Assembly: GCF_024345395.1 (NCBI RefSeq)
Contig: NZ_JAGQBA010000005.1
Coordinates: forward strand, 1-64,000
Source: Cyanobium sp. Tous-M-B4
GTDB lineage: Bacteria > Cyanobacteriota > Cyanobacteriia > PCC-6307 > Cyanobiaceae
Direction of reading: 5' to 3'
DNA length: 64,000 nucleotides
The stretch's first letter is position 1. Each line of letters starts with the position of its first letter. Both the position numbers and the translations under genes were made by a program. The notes below the pieces were generated by a model that was given only the letters and a program-made list of their open reading frames with translations, did not search any database and had not been told where the DNA came from. Below are positions 38,124 through 47,696 of the stretch, in pieces.

Positions 38124-39122
38124 TCAGCCCAGGTGCTGGGCTACTAGCTGCTTGAGCGAGCCCTGGGGCCGGGGGCCTAGCTGGGTCACGACCTGACCTG
38201 CGCAAAGGGAGCCCAACCGTCCACAGGCGTCGATGGCCTGGCCCTGGGTGTAGGCGTGCAGGAAGCCAGCGGCGTAGAGATCACCCGCCCCTGTGGTGTC
38301 AAGCAAGGGACCGAGCTGGAAGGGGGCGACGCTGTGGGTGCCGGCGCCATTGAGTACTACCGATCCCTGTTCGCTGCGGGTGAGGGCTGCCAGCTTGCAG
38401 CGTCCCCGCACCTGGTCGGCAGCCTCTTCAAAACTATTGGCCTTGTAGAGGGCAGTGATCTCCATTTCGTTGGCAAACAGGATGTCGACGTGGCCGTCCA
38501 CCAGCTCCTGAAAGCTTTCGCGGTGACGCTCGACGCAAAAAGCATCCGACAGGCTCAAAGCCACCTCGCCCCCATGGGCGCGCGCCACCTCGGCCGCAGT
38601 GATGAAGGCCGCCTTGGCCTCGTCGCTGTCCCAGAGGTAACCCTCTAGGTAGAGCACCTTGGCTTGGGCAACCATCTCAAGGTCGAGGTCGGCTGGATCC
38701 AGCCCCACCGAAGCACCTAGGTATGTGCACATCGTGCGCTGGGCATCTGGAGTCACCAGGATCAGGCAACGGGCCGTGGAGGGCCCCTCCGTGGCCGCAG
38801 GGGTGTCAAAGCGAGCTCCAACCGAGCGGATGTCGTGGCTAAAGATCCCCCCCAGCTGATCGTTGCGCACCCGACCGATAAAGCCCGCCCGGCCGCCCAG
38901 TTGGGCAACCCCGGCCAGGGTGTTGGCAGCGGAGCCACCGGAGGTTTCAAGGCCCGGTCCAACGCTGGCGTAGAGGCGCTCGGCTTGGGCTTCGTCCACC
39001 AGGGCCATGGTGCCCTTGGTTAGTTCGAAGTTGTCGATCAGGTCGTCGTCGGCTTGCACCAGCACGTCAACGATGGCGTTGCCAATGCCGACGACGTCGT
39101 AGCTCTTGTCCATGGGATCCAT
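38124..39122 (-). CDS. PfkB-family kinase, likely adenosine kinase
   Basis: A 332-residue ribokinase-fold sugar/nucleoside kinase. It has the start VVGIGNAIVDVLV, the substrate motif SGGSAANTLAG, and the catalytic-anion-hole motif DTTGAGDLYAAGFL. The N-terminal blocks favour adenosine kinase over fructokinase. It shares one base with purA (purine metabolism), which supports a nucleoside substrate. The start may be Met4. Confidence 0.87.
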   Translation of the reverse strand: MDPMDKSYDVVGIGNAIVDVLVQADDDLIDNFELTKGTMALVDEAQAERLYASVGPGLETSGGSAANTLAGVAQLGGRAGFIGRVRNDQLGGIFSHDIRSVGARFDTPAATEGPSTARCLILVTPDAQRTMCTYLGASVGLDPADLDLEMVAQAKVLYLEGYLWDSDEAKAAFITAAEVARAHGGEVALSLSDAFCVERHRESFQELVDGHVDILFANEMEITALYKANSFEEAADQVRGRCKLAALTRSEQGSVVLNGAGTHSVAPFQLGPLLDTTGAGDLYAAGFLHAYTQGQAIDACGRLGSLCAGQVVTQLGPRPQGSLKQLVAQHLG

Positions 39123-40441
39123 CAGGTGCTCAGCAGGGCCCGCTTGGGACCGTGAATGGGGTCTTCCACAACGATCGTCTGATCGCGGTTAGCGCCAAGG
39201 GAAACGATGGCGATCGGCACCTCCATCAGATCGGCAAGAAAGCGCAGATAGCTCATCGCCGTTGGAGGTAATTCCTCGAGGCTGCGGCAATCTGCAGTAG
39301 AGGTTTGCCAACCCGGCAAGGTTTCAAAGATCGGCTGGCAGCGGGCGAAATCCTCCGAACTGCTGGGAAAATATTCGATCCGCTCGCCGTCGAGTTCGTA
39401 GGCAACACACACCTGAATCTCGTCGAGCTCATCGAGCACATCGAGCTTGGTGATGGCCAGGCAATCGAGGCCGTTCACCTCCACCGCATAGCGACCTATC
39501 ACCCCGTCAAACCAACCGCAACGGCGGCGGCGGCCCGTGGTGGTACCAAACTCACCGCCCCGATCACAGAGGTGATCGTTGAGGCTGCCCTGGAGCTCGG
39601 TGGGGAATGGGCCTTCTCCTACCCGGGTTGTGTATGCCTTGGCTACCCCGATCACCCGATCGATCAAGGTGGGGCCCACCCCTGCTCCGATGCAGGCACC
39701 GCCACTCACCGGGTTTGAGGAGGTGACATAGGGATAGGTGCCGTGGTCAAGATCCAGCAGGGTGCCCTGGGCTCCCTCAAACAGGATGTTTTGGCGGGCC
39801 CGCGCAGCGCTGTGGATAGTGCGGGTGCAATCGACCACATGGGGCGCTAGCCGCTTGCCGTAGCCGACGTATTCGGCCACAACCGTCTCGAAATCCAACG
39901 GCTCAAGGCCGTAGAGCTTCACCAGAATTTCGTTCTTTTCGGCAAGGGGGCCGGCTAGGCGATCCCGCAACCGATCCGCATCAAGAATGTCCAGGATGCG
40001 GATGCCATTGCGCTCCGATTTATCTGCGTAGGTGGGACCGATGCCTCGGCCTGTGGTGCCGATGCGGCGATCGCCGCGGCGCTGCTCCATCGCCTGATCC
40101 AACAGGCGGTGGTAGGGCATGGTGACGTGGGCCGTAGAAGCCAGCTTCAAGCCACTGATGTCGATGCTGTAGGTGGCGAGCATGTCGAGCTCGCCCAGCA
40201 TCACCTTGGGATCGACCACCGTGCCGGAGCCGATCAAGCAAATTGTGTCCGGGTAAAGGATCCCGGAGGGGATCAGGTGAAGTTTCAGCACTTTGTCGTC
40301 CACGACGATGGTGTGGCCGGCGTTCACCCCGCCCTGATACCGCACCACAACGTCGGCTGAGCGGCTGAGAAGATCCGTGATCTTGCCCTTCCCCTCGTCA
40401 CCCCACTGCGCACCGATGACGACAACGTTGGCCAAGGACAC
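39122..40441 (-). CDS. purA: Adenylosuccinate synthetase
   Basis: First committed step from IMP to AMP, using GTP and aspartate. The 439 residues have the P-loop-like GDEGKGK near the start, [11 protein letters not shown], the [12 protein letters not shown] block and the late [10 protein letters not shown] motif. It sits in the proS-psb27-purA-adenosine kinase minus-strand series, overlapping the latter by one base. Confidence 0.96.
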   Translation of the reverse strand: MSLANVVVIGAQWGDEGKGKITDLLSRSADVVVRYQGGVNAGHTIVVDDKVLKLHLIPSGILYPDTICLIGSGTVVDPKVMLGELDMLATYSIDISGLKLASTAHVTMPYHRLLDQAMEQRRGDRRIGTTGRGIGPTYADKSERNGIRILDILDADRLRDRLAGPLAEKNEILVKLYGLEPLDFETVVAEYVGYGKRLAPHVVDCTRTIHSAARARQNILFEGAQGTLLDLDHGTYPYVTSSNPVSGGACIGAGVGPTLIDRVIGVAKAYTTRVGEGPFPTELQGSLNDHLCDRGGEFGTTTGRRRRCGWFDGVIGRYAVEVNGLDCLAITKLDVLDELDEIQVCVAYELDGERIEYFPSSSEDFARCQPIFETLPGWQTSTADCRSLEELPPTAMSYLRFLADLMEVPIAIVSLGANRDQTIVVEDPIHGPKRALLST

Positions 40442-40529
40442 AGCGGCCCGGAGCCGCTTCTGAGCACAATCCGAGAGCTTCTCAGATCGTGGGGTCCTTC
40501 GTCAAAGATGGACTGCTCGGCTCAGGGCC

Positions 40530-40964
40530 TTAGGCGCCGCGAGTCGCGTTCGTTTCAGCCTTCTTGAGCTCCTTGGCGATCCGCTCCTTAAGCGCCTCAG
40601 GCAGCGGGCGATTGGGATAATTGGTGTAGTGGCCAGCCAGGGAGTTGATGGCCGTCTGCATGGTGGTGAAAGAGCCCAAACCGTTCACCGCGCTGCGGGG
40701 GCGGTAGCGGGCCATGTAGCCATTGCTCAGGCTGCGAGCTTCGATCTCGGCCTCAGCGCGGGCAGGATCATCGGCCCCTAAGGCAATGGTGCTCAGCAGG
40801 CTGTCGGCCACCGCCACAGTGTCCTCGACGTAGTTACCAGAAAGACCAGTATTTGTAGAGCTACAGGCAGTCAGAGCAAGGCTGAGGCAGAGCACCAGCG
40901 CTATGGCCAAGCGTGAAAAAAGCTGCTTCAGCCGCTGGCGGAAGGAGGGAAGCGCAGCGGCCAT
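40530..40964 (-). CDS. psb27: Photosystem II assembly lipoprotein Psb27
   Basis: A thylakoid lumenal lipoprotein that binds CP43 during photosystem II assembly and repair. The 144 residues have a basic start, a hydrophobic helix and the lipobox LTACSS with Cys34. The four-helix Psb27 domain follows (NYVEDTVAVADSL, YRPRSAVNGLGSFTTMQTAINSLAGHY). It is located between proS and purA. Confidence 0.93.
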   Translation of the reverse strand: MAAALPSFRQRLKQLFSRLAIALVLCLSLALTACSSTNTGLSGNYVEDTVAVADSLLSTIALGADDPARAEAEIEARSLSNGYMARYRPRSAVNGLGSFTTMQTAINSLAGHYTNYPNRPLPEALKERIAKELKKAETNATRGA

Positions 40965-41011
40965 GGGTGAAATGCGAATTCCCCGATCCTAGAAGCCGCC
41001 TGAGGGGCCAT

Positions 41012-42838
41012 TCAGACAGGCAGGCCCATGCGCTGGCTTGCCAAGCATGGCAGCAGGGTCTCAAGCAGCTCAATGGCCGGCAGATCGCGCTTGCTGCAGC
41101 TGGAGCGCTCCACCAACTCCACCTGACCATCAGCAGCTCCGCGACCCACCACTACCCGCCAGGGAATACCAATCAGATCGGCATCCTTAAACTTCACTCC
41201 AGCCCGCTCACTGCGGTCGTCCAGCAATACATCTACACCTGCTTCCTGGAGACGCAGATAGAGCTGCTCAGCCAAGCTGCTCTGCTCGGCTTCGGCCCAA
41301 TTGGCCGCCACCACGATCACTTCGAAGGGCGCAATCGATACGGGCCAGCAGATGCCATTGCCATCGTGATGTTGCTCAACAGCCGCCTGGGCCAAACGGG
41401 AGACACCGATGCCGTAACAGCCCATCCACAGGGCTTCTTCCGAGCCAGCCTCATTCGTGAAACGGGCCTCAAGGGCCTCTGAATATTTGCGGCCCAGCTG
41501 GAAAATGTGTCCCACCTCGATGCCCCGACTTGCCTGGAGCTGCTGGGAGGGGTCGTGTTGGCAGCGATCACCTGGTTGGGCGGCCCGCAGATCAAGGCTC
41601 TCAGGGCAGGGGCAGAGGGATCCCCAGGCCGCGCCTACTAGGTGGATATCGGTGCTGTTGGCGCCACACACAAAGGCGCTGAGTTCAGCAGCGGTGCTGT
41701 CAGCTAGTCGCAAGAAGTTTTTGTTCCACTGACCGGAATCGCTCAGCAGCCCATCGGCTAGGTGGGGACCCATAAAGCCAAAGGGCAAGGGCAGCAGCCC
41801 TTCGCCGGCCGCGGCCTCCCTAGTAATTGGGGAAATGTCCAATAGCGCCCCGTGCTCCGCCGAGCAGCGGGCCGTGACTGCATTGGCCAGCTTGACTTCG
41901 TTGAGTTGTTGATCGCCCCGCAGGCTCACCAGCAGGGGCTGGGCGCTTTCATCTTCAAAACGGGCCAACAACATCAACACCTTTACGGCTTGACAGGGCT
42001 CAATGCCATGGCCAGCGCAGAGATCTTCAATACTGCTTTGGCCAGGGGTGGCCAAAGGTTCACCCTTACCGCCAGCCCGCGGTCCACCCGGTAGGGAAAT
42101 TGGGTCGGCGGCTAACGAAACAGCCCGCTCCTGGTTGGCGGCGTAGGCCCCATCGGAACTGGCCAAAATCAAATCCTCACCGGCCTCTGCCGTAACCATG
42201 AATTCCTGGCTGGCCGATCCACCAATCGCACCGCTGTCTGCCTCCACTGCGACAGCTCGCAAACCACAACGGGCAAAAATGCGTCTGTAGGCTCCGTCCA
42301 TAGCGGCGTAGGTTTGCCGCAATGACTCCTCATTGGCATGGAAGGAGTAGGCATCTTTCATGATGAATTCGCGACCACGCATTAAGCCGAAGCGGGGACG
42401 AATCTCATCGCGGAATTTGCTCTGTATCTGATACAAATTGACAGGCAACTGCCTATAAGAGCGCAACAGATCGGTCGCCAGATATGTGATCACCTCCTCA
42501 TGGGTGGGCCCCAGCCCCAACTCACGCCCCTGACGATCCTCCAGGTGGAACATGATCCCCTCCCCTGCGGTGTAGCCGGCCCAACGGCCGCTGCGCTGCC
42601 ACAACTCAGCCGGCTGAAGTTGGGGCAACAGGGTTTCAAGGGCTCCGGTGCCGTCCATCTCCTCACGCACCACCCGGGAAACCTTCTGGAGCACCCGCCA
42701 CATCAAGGGCAGATAGGCGTAGATGCCCGAGGCAACCCGTCGGATGTAGCCGGCGCGAAGCAGCAGCTTGTGAGAGGGAATCTCAGCCTCCGACGGATCG
42801 TCGCGGAGCGTCACCAGCATCAGGCGGGAGACGCGCAT
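41012..42838 (-). CDS. proS: Prolyl-tRNA synthetase
   Basis: Charges tRNA-Pro. The 608 residues are the bacterial type with the editing (INS) domain between motifs 2 and 3. It begins MRVSRLMLVTLRDDPSEAE; motif 2 lies in NLYQIQSKFRDEIRPRFGLMRGREF, motif 3 near GCYGIGVSRLAQAAVEQ, and an anticodon-binding C terminus follows. It is first in the proS-psb27-purA series. Confidence 0.96.
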   Translation of the reverse strand: MRVSRLMLVTLRDDPSEAEIPSHKLLLRAGYIRRVASGIYAYLPLMWRVLQKVSRVVREEMDGTGALETLLPQLQPAELWQRSGRWAGYTAGEGIMFHLEDRQGRELGLGPTHEEVITYLATDLLRSYRQLPVNLYQIQSKFRDEIRPRFGLMRGREFIMKDAYSFHANEESLRQTYAAMDGAYRRIFARCGLRAVAVEADSGAIGGSASQEFMVTAEAGEDLILASSDGAYAANQERAVSLAADPISLPGGPRAGGKGEPLATPGQSSIEDLCAGHGIEPCQAVKVLMLLARFEDESAQPLLVSLRGDQQLNEVKLANAVTARCSAEHGALLDISPITREAAAGEGLLPLPFGFMGPHLADGLLSDSGQWNKNFLRLADSTAAELSAFVCGANSTDIHLVGAAWGSLCPCPESLDLRAAQPGDRCQHDPSQQLQASRGIEVGHIFQLGRKYSEALEARFTNEAGSEEALWMGCYGIGVSRLAQAAVEQHHDGNGICWPVSIAPFEVIVVAANWAEAEQSSLAEQLYLRLQEAGVDVLLDDRSERAGVKFKDADLIGIPWRVVVGRGAADGQVELVERSSCSKRDLPAIELLETLLPCLASQRMGLPV

Positions 42839-42978
42839 GGCAGGAGCTTTCGATGAGGGCGGAACCTATCACCGACACCCAGCCAGGGGAGCCGGTATGG
42901 GGGTGACCACCGCTGCTGACTACCTGCAAAACCCCTGCTATGTTCTCGATCTGATCCCGTTAGTCCAAAAGCCGTCTC

Positions 42979-43467
42979 ATGCCACCCCAGCCCAGTTCTG
43001 CAAATGGATTGGGGGCAATCGGGCTACCTGCTGGTCTTATCGCCCAGGCCGAACCTGCAGATACGGGATCCACTGAGATCGCTGAAGGCCTAATCGGTAT
43101 TGATGAGGTCCAAAGGGCTCTCAACCGTTCTCGGGCATCTGTATACCGCTATACAAATACTGATCCACGCAATCTCAATCCGCCTTTCAACGCGCGCAAG
43201 TTGAATCCGGAATACCGCAGCGATCAAAAGGATCCGCTGATGTTCCACCCCAACGAGGTGGCCCGTTTTGCCCGCGACGTGCTGCGGATCAAGGAGGTAA
43301 CGGTTGAGGTACTCAACTCACCCTCCACTGCCACCCAACAATTGTTGGGTTCGATTCTCGAAGAGCTGCGCTCGATCCGATTGCGCCTAGACCATCTCGA
43401 TGGCCGCCCTGCAGACCTGAGTGCCCGCCGCGATCAACACGATCAAGGCTCCCGCCCTGCCGCCTAA
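42979..43467 (+). CDS. HTH-type conserved picocyanobacterial protein
   Basis: A 162-residue protein. A helix-turn-helix-like stretch (IGIDEVQRALNRSRASVYRYT, about 39-59) is followed by a conserved block (PFNARKLNPEYRSDQKDPL) and a C-terminal helix (LLGSILEELRSIRLRLDHL). Homologues in marine picocyanobacteria are sometimes called resolvase, but no recombinase catalytic domain is visible. DNA binding is inferred. It is divergent from proS across about 140 bp. Confidence 0.72.
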   Translation: MPPQPSSANGLGAIGLPAGLIAQAEPADTGSTEIAEGLIGIDEVQRALNRSRASVYRYTNTDPRNLNPPFNARKLNPEYRSDQKDPLMFHPNEVARFARDVLRIKEVTVEVLNSPSTATQQLLGSILEELRSIRLRLDHLDGRPADLSARRDQHDQGSRPAA

Positions 43468-43598
43468 ACATCGACATGGCTACTTGAACGAGTAGATAAC
43501 TGTTAGATCCCCAATTTCTGAGCCACAGTGCCAGAATTGAAAAAGTCCCTTTGAATTTCCGAGTGGAATAGGTGCTCTTGTGCGCCTTTCCTATTGCT

Positions 43599-43922
43599 AT
43601 GGATTCAGTTCCCCGAGATTCCCAACCCTCTTCCATCGCCCATCTTGCCGAAGCGAGCGCGCCAGAGCGCGACCTTGATGAGCAGGGCGAAGATCCATTC
43701 AGTACGGGCCCCCAAGCCCTTTCAGGCCTGCTGGGAAGCCTGATCGCCCTGGCCACGGCTGTGGTGCCGCTAGCCATGGTTGTCGCTGGACGACCCTTCA
43801 GCTATTCGGCCCCGAGCTTCGAGGGCTCAGGGTCGGCGCTGCAGCAGAAAGCCCTCGTAGCCGAGAGCCTGAAAGATCCTGGCCGGATCTCCAAAGCCAG
43901 CCGCGTTGACGAGCGCCGTTAG
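43599..43922 (+). CDS. Hypothetical single-span membrane protein
   Basis: A 107-residue protein with an acidic N terminus and one long hydrophobic segment (about 42-66, GLLGSLIALATAVVPLAMVVAG). The last 31 codons are antisense to the end of the methyltransferase gene. The Met at 43599 is chosen over a nearby upstream start at 43572. Function is unknown. The C-terminal part may be an artefact of the antisense overlap. Confidence 0.55.
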   Translation: MDSVPRDSQPSSIAHLAEASAPERDLDEQGEDPFSTGPQALSGLLGSLIALATAVVPLAMVVAGRPFSYSAPSFEGSGSALQQKALVAESLKDPGRISKASRVDERR

Positions 43923-44525
43923 CCGCGCCTCACCAATCGGGTGGAGTCCTTGGGTAAGAGGGGCGAGATCGTGAGGATCAGCGTTGAGGCCACTAGCCCG
44001 TTGGAAACCCATCCAGGCTGCCTCCACCTGGCTTTGCAGGGTTGATCGCTCCGGTGCCATCAAATCAACCAGCACGAGTTGGCCACCAGGCTCAAGGCTG
44101 CGGGCAAGGGCTGTAAGGAACGCAAGCTTGCTGCCATCGTCTGGCAAAGACTGCAAAACCAGCACGGACAGGGCGCCAGCAAAACATCCGTCGGCGTTGA
44201 GGTCCTCGACCGTGGTTTGACGCCAGCTGATCGACTCGACACCCAGTCGCTCTTGAGAAGCCGCGAGCATCTCAGCGGAGGGATCGATTGCGGTGAGCTG
44301 CCAGTCCGGGCGCTGGGCCCTTGCCTCCACCAGTTCTGCTCCGGTGCCGCAGCCCGCCACCAACACAGCTGCACCAGAGCTGCCGGCCCTGGGCGAGGCA
44401 GCCAGCAAAGCAACCGCCAGGCGAGCCAGGCTGGCGTATCCCGGAATCAGCTGCTGGACTATCAGGTCATAACCAAGAGGCAGGTCATAACCAAGAGGCA
44501 GGTCGGAACTGAGGGGCGTTGACAC
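43827..44525 (-). CDS. Class I SAM-dependent methyltransferase
   Basis: A 232-residue protein with the SAM-binding motif VLVAGCGTGAE (about 53-63), acidic motif AIDPSAEML, and later LEPGGQLVLVDL. The substrate is unknown. The first 20 residues include an exact 6-residue tandem duplication (PLGYDL twice) from an 18-bp repeat. The end overlaps the convergent gene by 96 bp, and the start is divergent from the ferredoxin gene. Confidence 0.85.
   Translation of the reverse strand: MSTPLSSDLPLGYDLPLGYDLIVQQLIPGYASLARLAVALLAASPRAGSSGAAVLVAGCGTGAELVEARAQRPDWQLTAIDPSAEMLAASQERLGVESISWRQTTVEDLNADGCFAGALSVLVLQSLPDDGSKLAFLTALARSLEPGGQLVLVDLMAPERSTLQSQVEAAWMGFQRASGLNADPHDLAPLTQGLHPIGEARLTALVNAAGFGDPARIFQALGYEGFLLQRRP
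44469..44504. repeat. 18-bp perfect tandem duplication in a coding region
   Basis: Two identical 18-bp units at 44469-44486 and 44487-44504 lie near the start of the methyltransferase gene. The unit is a multiple of three, so the frame is kept and six residues are duplicated. It looks like a recent slippage event. Confidence 0.9.
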
Positions 44526-44607
44526 AGCTCGTTCGCGAAGGTTCCGATGCTAGGCATCGGGACGGGCGTGACCTAAGTTGAACGGCGCCCATTCCCCCAG
44601 CTCGACC

Positions 44608-44970
44608 GTGCCCACCATCCGTTTTGAACAGGAAGGCCAGACGGTCGGTTGCATCGAAGGTGCCAATCTCCGCAAGGCTGCCCTGGATGCGGGCATCAAC
44701 CCTTACAAAGGGCTCAACAACGTCAACAACTGCGGTGGCATCGGCCAGTGCGGCACCTGCGTCATGGAGGTGATCGAGGGCATGCAAAACCTTTCACCCC
44801 GCAGCGATGTCGAGGAGGTTTACCTCTCGGATCGTCCAGCCAATTTCCGCCTCAGCTGCCGCACCAGCGTCAACGGCGACGTCACCGTGCGCACCAAACC
44901 GACCAACGCCGTTGGCCAGGGTTCAAACAGCCTGGTGGGAGCTTTGAAGTCCCTAATCGGCATCAAATAA
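44608..44970 (+). CDS. 2Fe-2S ferredoxin
   Basis: A 120-residue electron carrier. Cluster ligands are Cys42, Cys48 and Cys51 (CGGIGQCGTC, C-x5-C-x2-C) and Cys84 (LSCRTSV). The x5 spacing differs from the x4 of photosynthetic plant-type PetF and resembles adrenodoxin/Isc-type ferredoxins. A GTG start at 44608 is chosen from homology; a TTG at 44578 would add ten residues. A 7-bp palindrome lies upstream (44544-44560). The Spx-like gene follows after 29 bp. Confidence 0.88.
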   Translation: MPTIRFEQEGQTVGCIEGANLRKAALDAGINPYKGLNNVNNCGGIGQCGTCVMEVIEGMQNLSPRSDVEEVYLSDRPANFRLSCRTSVNGDVTVRTKPTNAVGQGSNSLVGALKSLIGIK

Positions 44971-44999
44971 GCGGCCGGCACCCCAATCCGTAGCTCCGG

Positions 45000-45344
45000 A
45001 TGAAGCTCTATAGCTATCCCCGCTGCAGTACCTGCCGCAAGGCAATCGCCTGGCTGACAGCCCGTCAACTAGCTGCCGAAACGCTGGACATCACCGAGCA
45101 GCCCCCCAGCATCGCCGAACTTGAGCAGGCCTTGGCCCAGCTTGGAAGGCAGCGCCTGTTCAATACCAGTGGGCAGAGCTATCGGGCCTTGGGAGCCGCT
45201 GCGGTGCAGGCTATGGACGACCAGGCCGCCCTGGCCGCGCTGGCCGCGGACGGCAAATTGATCAAGCGGCCTTTTCTGGTCGCAAACGACGGGAGCATCC
45301 TCACCGGCTTCAAGGAGCCGGAGTGGCTGGATCTTCTGGGCTAG
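45000..45344 (+). CDS. Spx/ArsC/YffB-family protein
   Basis: A 114-residue thioredoxin-fold protein of the ArsC superfamily with a redox-type CSTC motif (Cys9, Cys12) and the conserved IKRPFLV (about 86-92). It belongs to the Spx/MgsR/YffB group, either glutathione-dependent reductase or regulator. True ArsC is less likely because the Arg-relay region differs. Its last 35 bp overlap the convergent membrane protein gene. Confidence 0.85.
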   Translation: MKLYSYPRCSTCRKAIAWLTARQLAAETLDITEQPPSIAELEQALAQLGRQRLFNTSGQSYRALGAAAVQAMDDQAALAALAADGKLIKRPFLVANDGSILTGFKEPEWLDLLG

Positions 45345-46851
45345 CGGGGCCAGGAGCGGTCATCAACTGGTCGAGCTCCTGGATCAGGGCTTCGATTCCG
45401 GCCCTGTTGATCTGGCTGAGATAGGTGCCCTTGGCGCCGTCTATCAAGGTGCACAGCAGCTCCTGGGAGCGCTCTAGGGCCGAGCCGCTCTCGAGGGCCG
45501 CGGCCAGCTCCTCCCAGAACCGGTCGATGAATCGCTGTAGTAAATCGAGCTGCACGTCATCGCGGCGAGAAAGCTGGTTGCCAGTGCTGCGGGAAAGCTC
45601 AAGGAGGCTGTCGACCATGCCGCTCGCTAGCTGGCGACTGATGCCGGTCTCGACCTGGAGCAGCGGTTGCAACTGGCGTAGCGGTGCCGGCACGACGGTG
45701 CGCTCGAGACTCTGACGCAGGCTGTATCCCAGTAAACCTTGCAGCTCCGGCGCAAGCTTCGGTGCCACCCGGCTCAGCAGCAGCGGCGCCCAAATCCTCA
45801 CCAGCTCCACCAGCGCCCGCTCGTCATTGCTGCTGGCCACACTCTGATGGCTGCGCAGGGCTCGCAGGCGCTGGGGCCAGCGCCGCGAACGAATCAAGCC
45901 CTGGGTGCCATCGAGGATCTGCAGTGACAGCACTTCAAACAGCTCCACCGCTAGCAGCGCCACCACCCCCCGGCTCACCACGGCCCGCAGCGGCTCAAAA
46001 TTGACCAAGCCGGAGGTCTGCAGGCGCTCAAGCACCGGTACCAGCCGCAGCCAGCGCCAGAAGGGCAGCAGCAGGGGCAGGTCGCTCCAACGGCGCAACA
46101 GGGCATCACCCCAGCTGATGCCCGGCAGCCGGCGCCGCAGCCGGATCAGCCGCAACAAGATGTCTAGGACAAAGACGCTCTGAAACAGCAGCAGGTCGAT
46201 GCGCCAGAAGTGGTCTGTGGGTCGGCCGTTTTCATCGATCGAGCGCCAGTAGTTGGTCGCCACCAGCGGCAGCACCTGGTCGTTCCAGAAGCGCCGCTCC
46301 TGGCTCCAGCCGCTGGTTCGTATCCGCTCTGGACTCAGCAACAGGCTGGAGGCCTGGCGAGCGGAATCCCGGTCCGCCCGCTGCCGCAAGCGATTTTTGA
46401 TTTTCTCCAGGGTTCCCGAGGCCTCAGATGCCAGAAATGGATTGCTATCGATCAGCTGGGCCGTGAGTTGGGCCTGACGATTCAGCAGGAGCACCTGGCG
46501 AGGCTCGGGTGCCTGGCCGGCCGGCAGGGACAGCAGGGCCGCATCGAGTTGGCGAAATTGCTCCAGGTATGCCTGGGTCTCCCGGTGGGGCTCAATGCCC
46601 TTGATCGGATCCACCAGGGGGGTGACATCCGGGATGACGGTGAGGGGCACCACTAGGGGCACCGAGGGGATCGGGTAGAGGTTGCGCTGCAGCCAGAAGG
46701 TGCGCAGCGGCACGTAGGTGATGTCGAACGCCACCCACAGCAGGTTGACGCTGGCCCACACCGCCACAAAGCGGTCCCAACCCAGCATCCAGCGGCCCAC
46801 TGGCTCCGCCGATGCCGACTTGGTGCGATCTTGCCAGCGAGGGGACGCCAT
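45310..46851 (-). CDS. Large membrane protein of unknown function
   Basis: A 513-residue protein. One helix lies near the start (WASVNLLWVAFDITYVP), and a polar stretch of about 170 residues contains a proline-valine-rich segment (IPSVPLVVPLTVIPDVTP). A second hydrophobic part (FQSVFVLDILLRLIRL) with arginine-rich flanks resembles ion-channel voltage-sensor-like helices. A long amphipathic C terminus follows. No family is recognised with certainty; resemblance to channel architecture is an impression only. The Met at 46851 is chosen because the upstream part overlaps the divergent lepB leader. Confidence 0.65.
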   Translation of the reverse strand: MASPRWQDRTKSASAEPVGRWMLGWDRFVAVWASVNLLWVAFDITYVPLRTFWLQRNLYPIPSVPLVVPLTVIPDVTPLVDPIKGIEPHRETQAYLEQFRQLDAALLSLPAGQAPEPRQVLLLNRQAQLTAQLIDSNPFLASEASGTLEKIKNRLRQRADRDSARQASSLLLSPERIRTSGWSQERRFWNDQVLPLVATNYWRSIDENGRPTDHFWRIDLLLFQSVFVLDILLRLIRLRRRLPGISWGDALLRRWSDLPLLLPFWRWLRLVPVLERLQTSGLVNFEPLRAVVSRGVVALLAVELFEVLSLQILDGTQGLIRSRRWPQRLRALRSHQSVASSNDERALVELVRIWAPLLLSRVAPKLAPELQGLLGYSLRQSLERTVVPAPLRQLQPLLQVETGISRQLASGMVDSLLELSRSTGNQLSRRDDVQLDLLQRFIDRFWEELAAALESGSALERSQELLCTLIDGAKGTYLSQINRAGIEALIQELDQLMTAPGPASPEDPATPAP

Positions 46852-46928
46852 GGTCTTTGGCGGGGTGGTTGTTGTGCCTAATCTGCCCTGTCTGGTTCGG
46901 TGAACCTGAACAAAGGAGATCTGCTGTC

Positions 46929-47696
46929 TTGAGCCCTTCCAACAGTCCAGAGAGTGGTCAGGTTGCCAATCAGGAGGGCGGCAGTCCCAGCCCCTCCCTG
47001 ATCCAGCCCGAACAGGCACCCCAAGAGAGCCCCTGGGACTTCTGGCGCAGCGTCCTGATCACCTTGGCTGTGGCTCTAGGTATTCGCCAGTTTCTGGTGG
47101 AAGCCCGCTACATCCCCTCGGGTTCGATGCTGCCAGGGCTGCAGCTTCAGGACCGCCTTTTAGTGGAAAAGCTGAGCTATCGCCAGCGCTCGCCGCGGCG
47201 CGGCGAGATTGTCGTATTCCATTCGCCCCACCGCTTTGACCCGGTGCTGGCAGCTGGATCAAGCTCCAATCCCCTGCGTTGCCTGCTGGTGAATCTGCCT
47301 CTCCTGGGCAGCCTGCCCGGGGTTGCCAACCCTGCCTGCGATGCCTACATCAAGCGGGTTGTAGCTCTGCCCGGTGAAAGGGTTGTGGTGGATCCAAGGG
47401 GACACGTATTCATCGATGGCCAGCGGCTGGCCGAGCCCTACGTCCAAGGCGATTGCCCCGTAGATAGCCAGGGTATGGGTCCATGCCGAACCTTGAATGC
47501 CGTCGTTCCAGCTGGCCACGTGCTCACCCTGGGCGACAACCGGGCCAACAGCTGGGATGGCCGCTTCTGGCCCGGGGGAGCGTTCCTGCCCGAAAGCGAA
47601 ATCATCGGTCGGGCCTTCTGGCGCTTTTACCCCTTCAACCAAACCGGTGCCCTTGGAGTCACAAGCTCCAGTGATCTGCCGGCTGCAGGCCGGTAG
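46929..47696 (+). CDS. lepB: Signal peptidase I
   Basis: Membrane-bound serine peptidase that removes Sec signal peptides. The 255 residues have one N-terminal membrane helix (about 37-55), the nucleophile Ser66 in PSGSMLPGL, the general-base Lys142 in YIKRVVALPGERV, and the late GDNRANSWDGR box. The TTG start at 46929 is supported by a good ribosome-binding site, AAAGGAG at 46912-46918. The end overlaps the convergent dihydroorotase-like gene by 38 bp. Confidence 0.92.
   Translation: MSPSNSPESGQVANQEGGSPSPSLIQPEQAPQESPWDFWRSVLITLAVALGIRQFLVEARYIPSGSMLPGLQLQDRLLVEKLSYRQRSPRRGEIVVFHSPHRFDPVLAAGSSSNPLRCLLVNLPLLGSLPGVANPACDAYIKRVVALPGERVVVDPRGHVFIDGQRLAEPYVQGDCPVDSQGMGPCRTLNAVVPAGHVLTLGDNRANSWDGRFWPGGAFLPESEIIGRAFWRFYPFNQTGALGVTSSSDLPAAGR

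Noticed and set aside
44544-44560. 7-bp palindrome between the methyltransferase and ferredoxin genes
   Set aside because: A perfect stem with a 3-nt loop, but there is no T-run or promoter context to decide between operator and chance.
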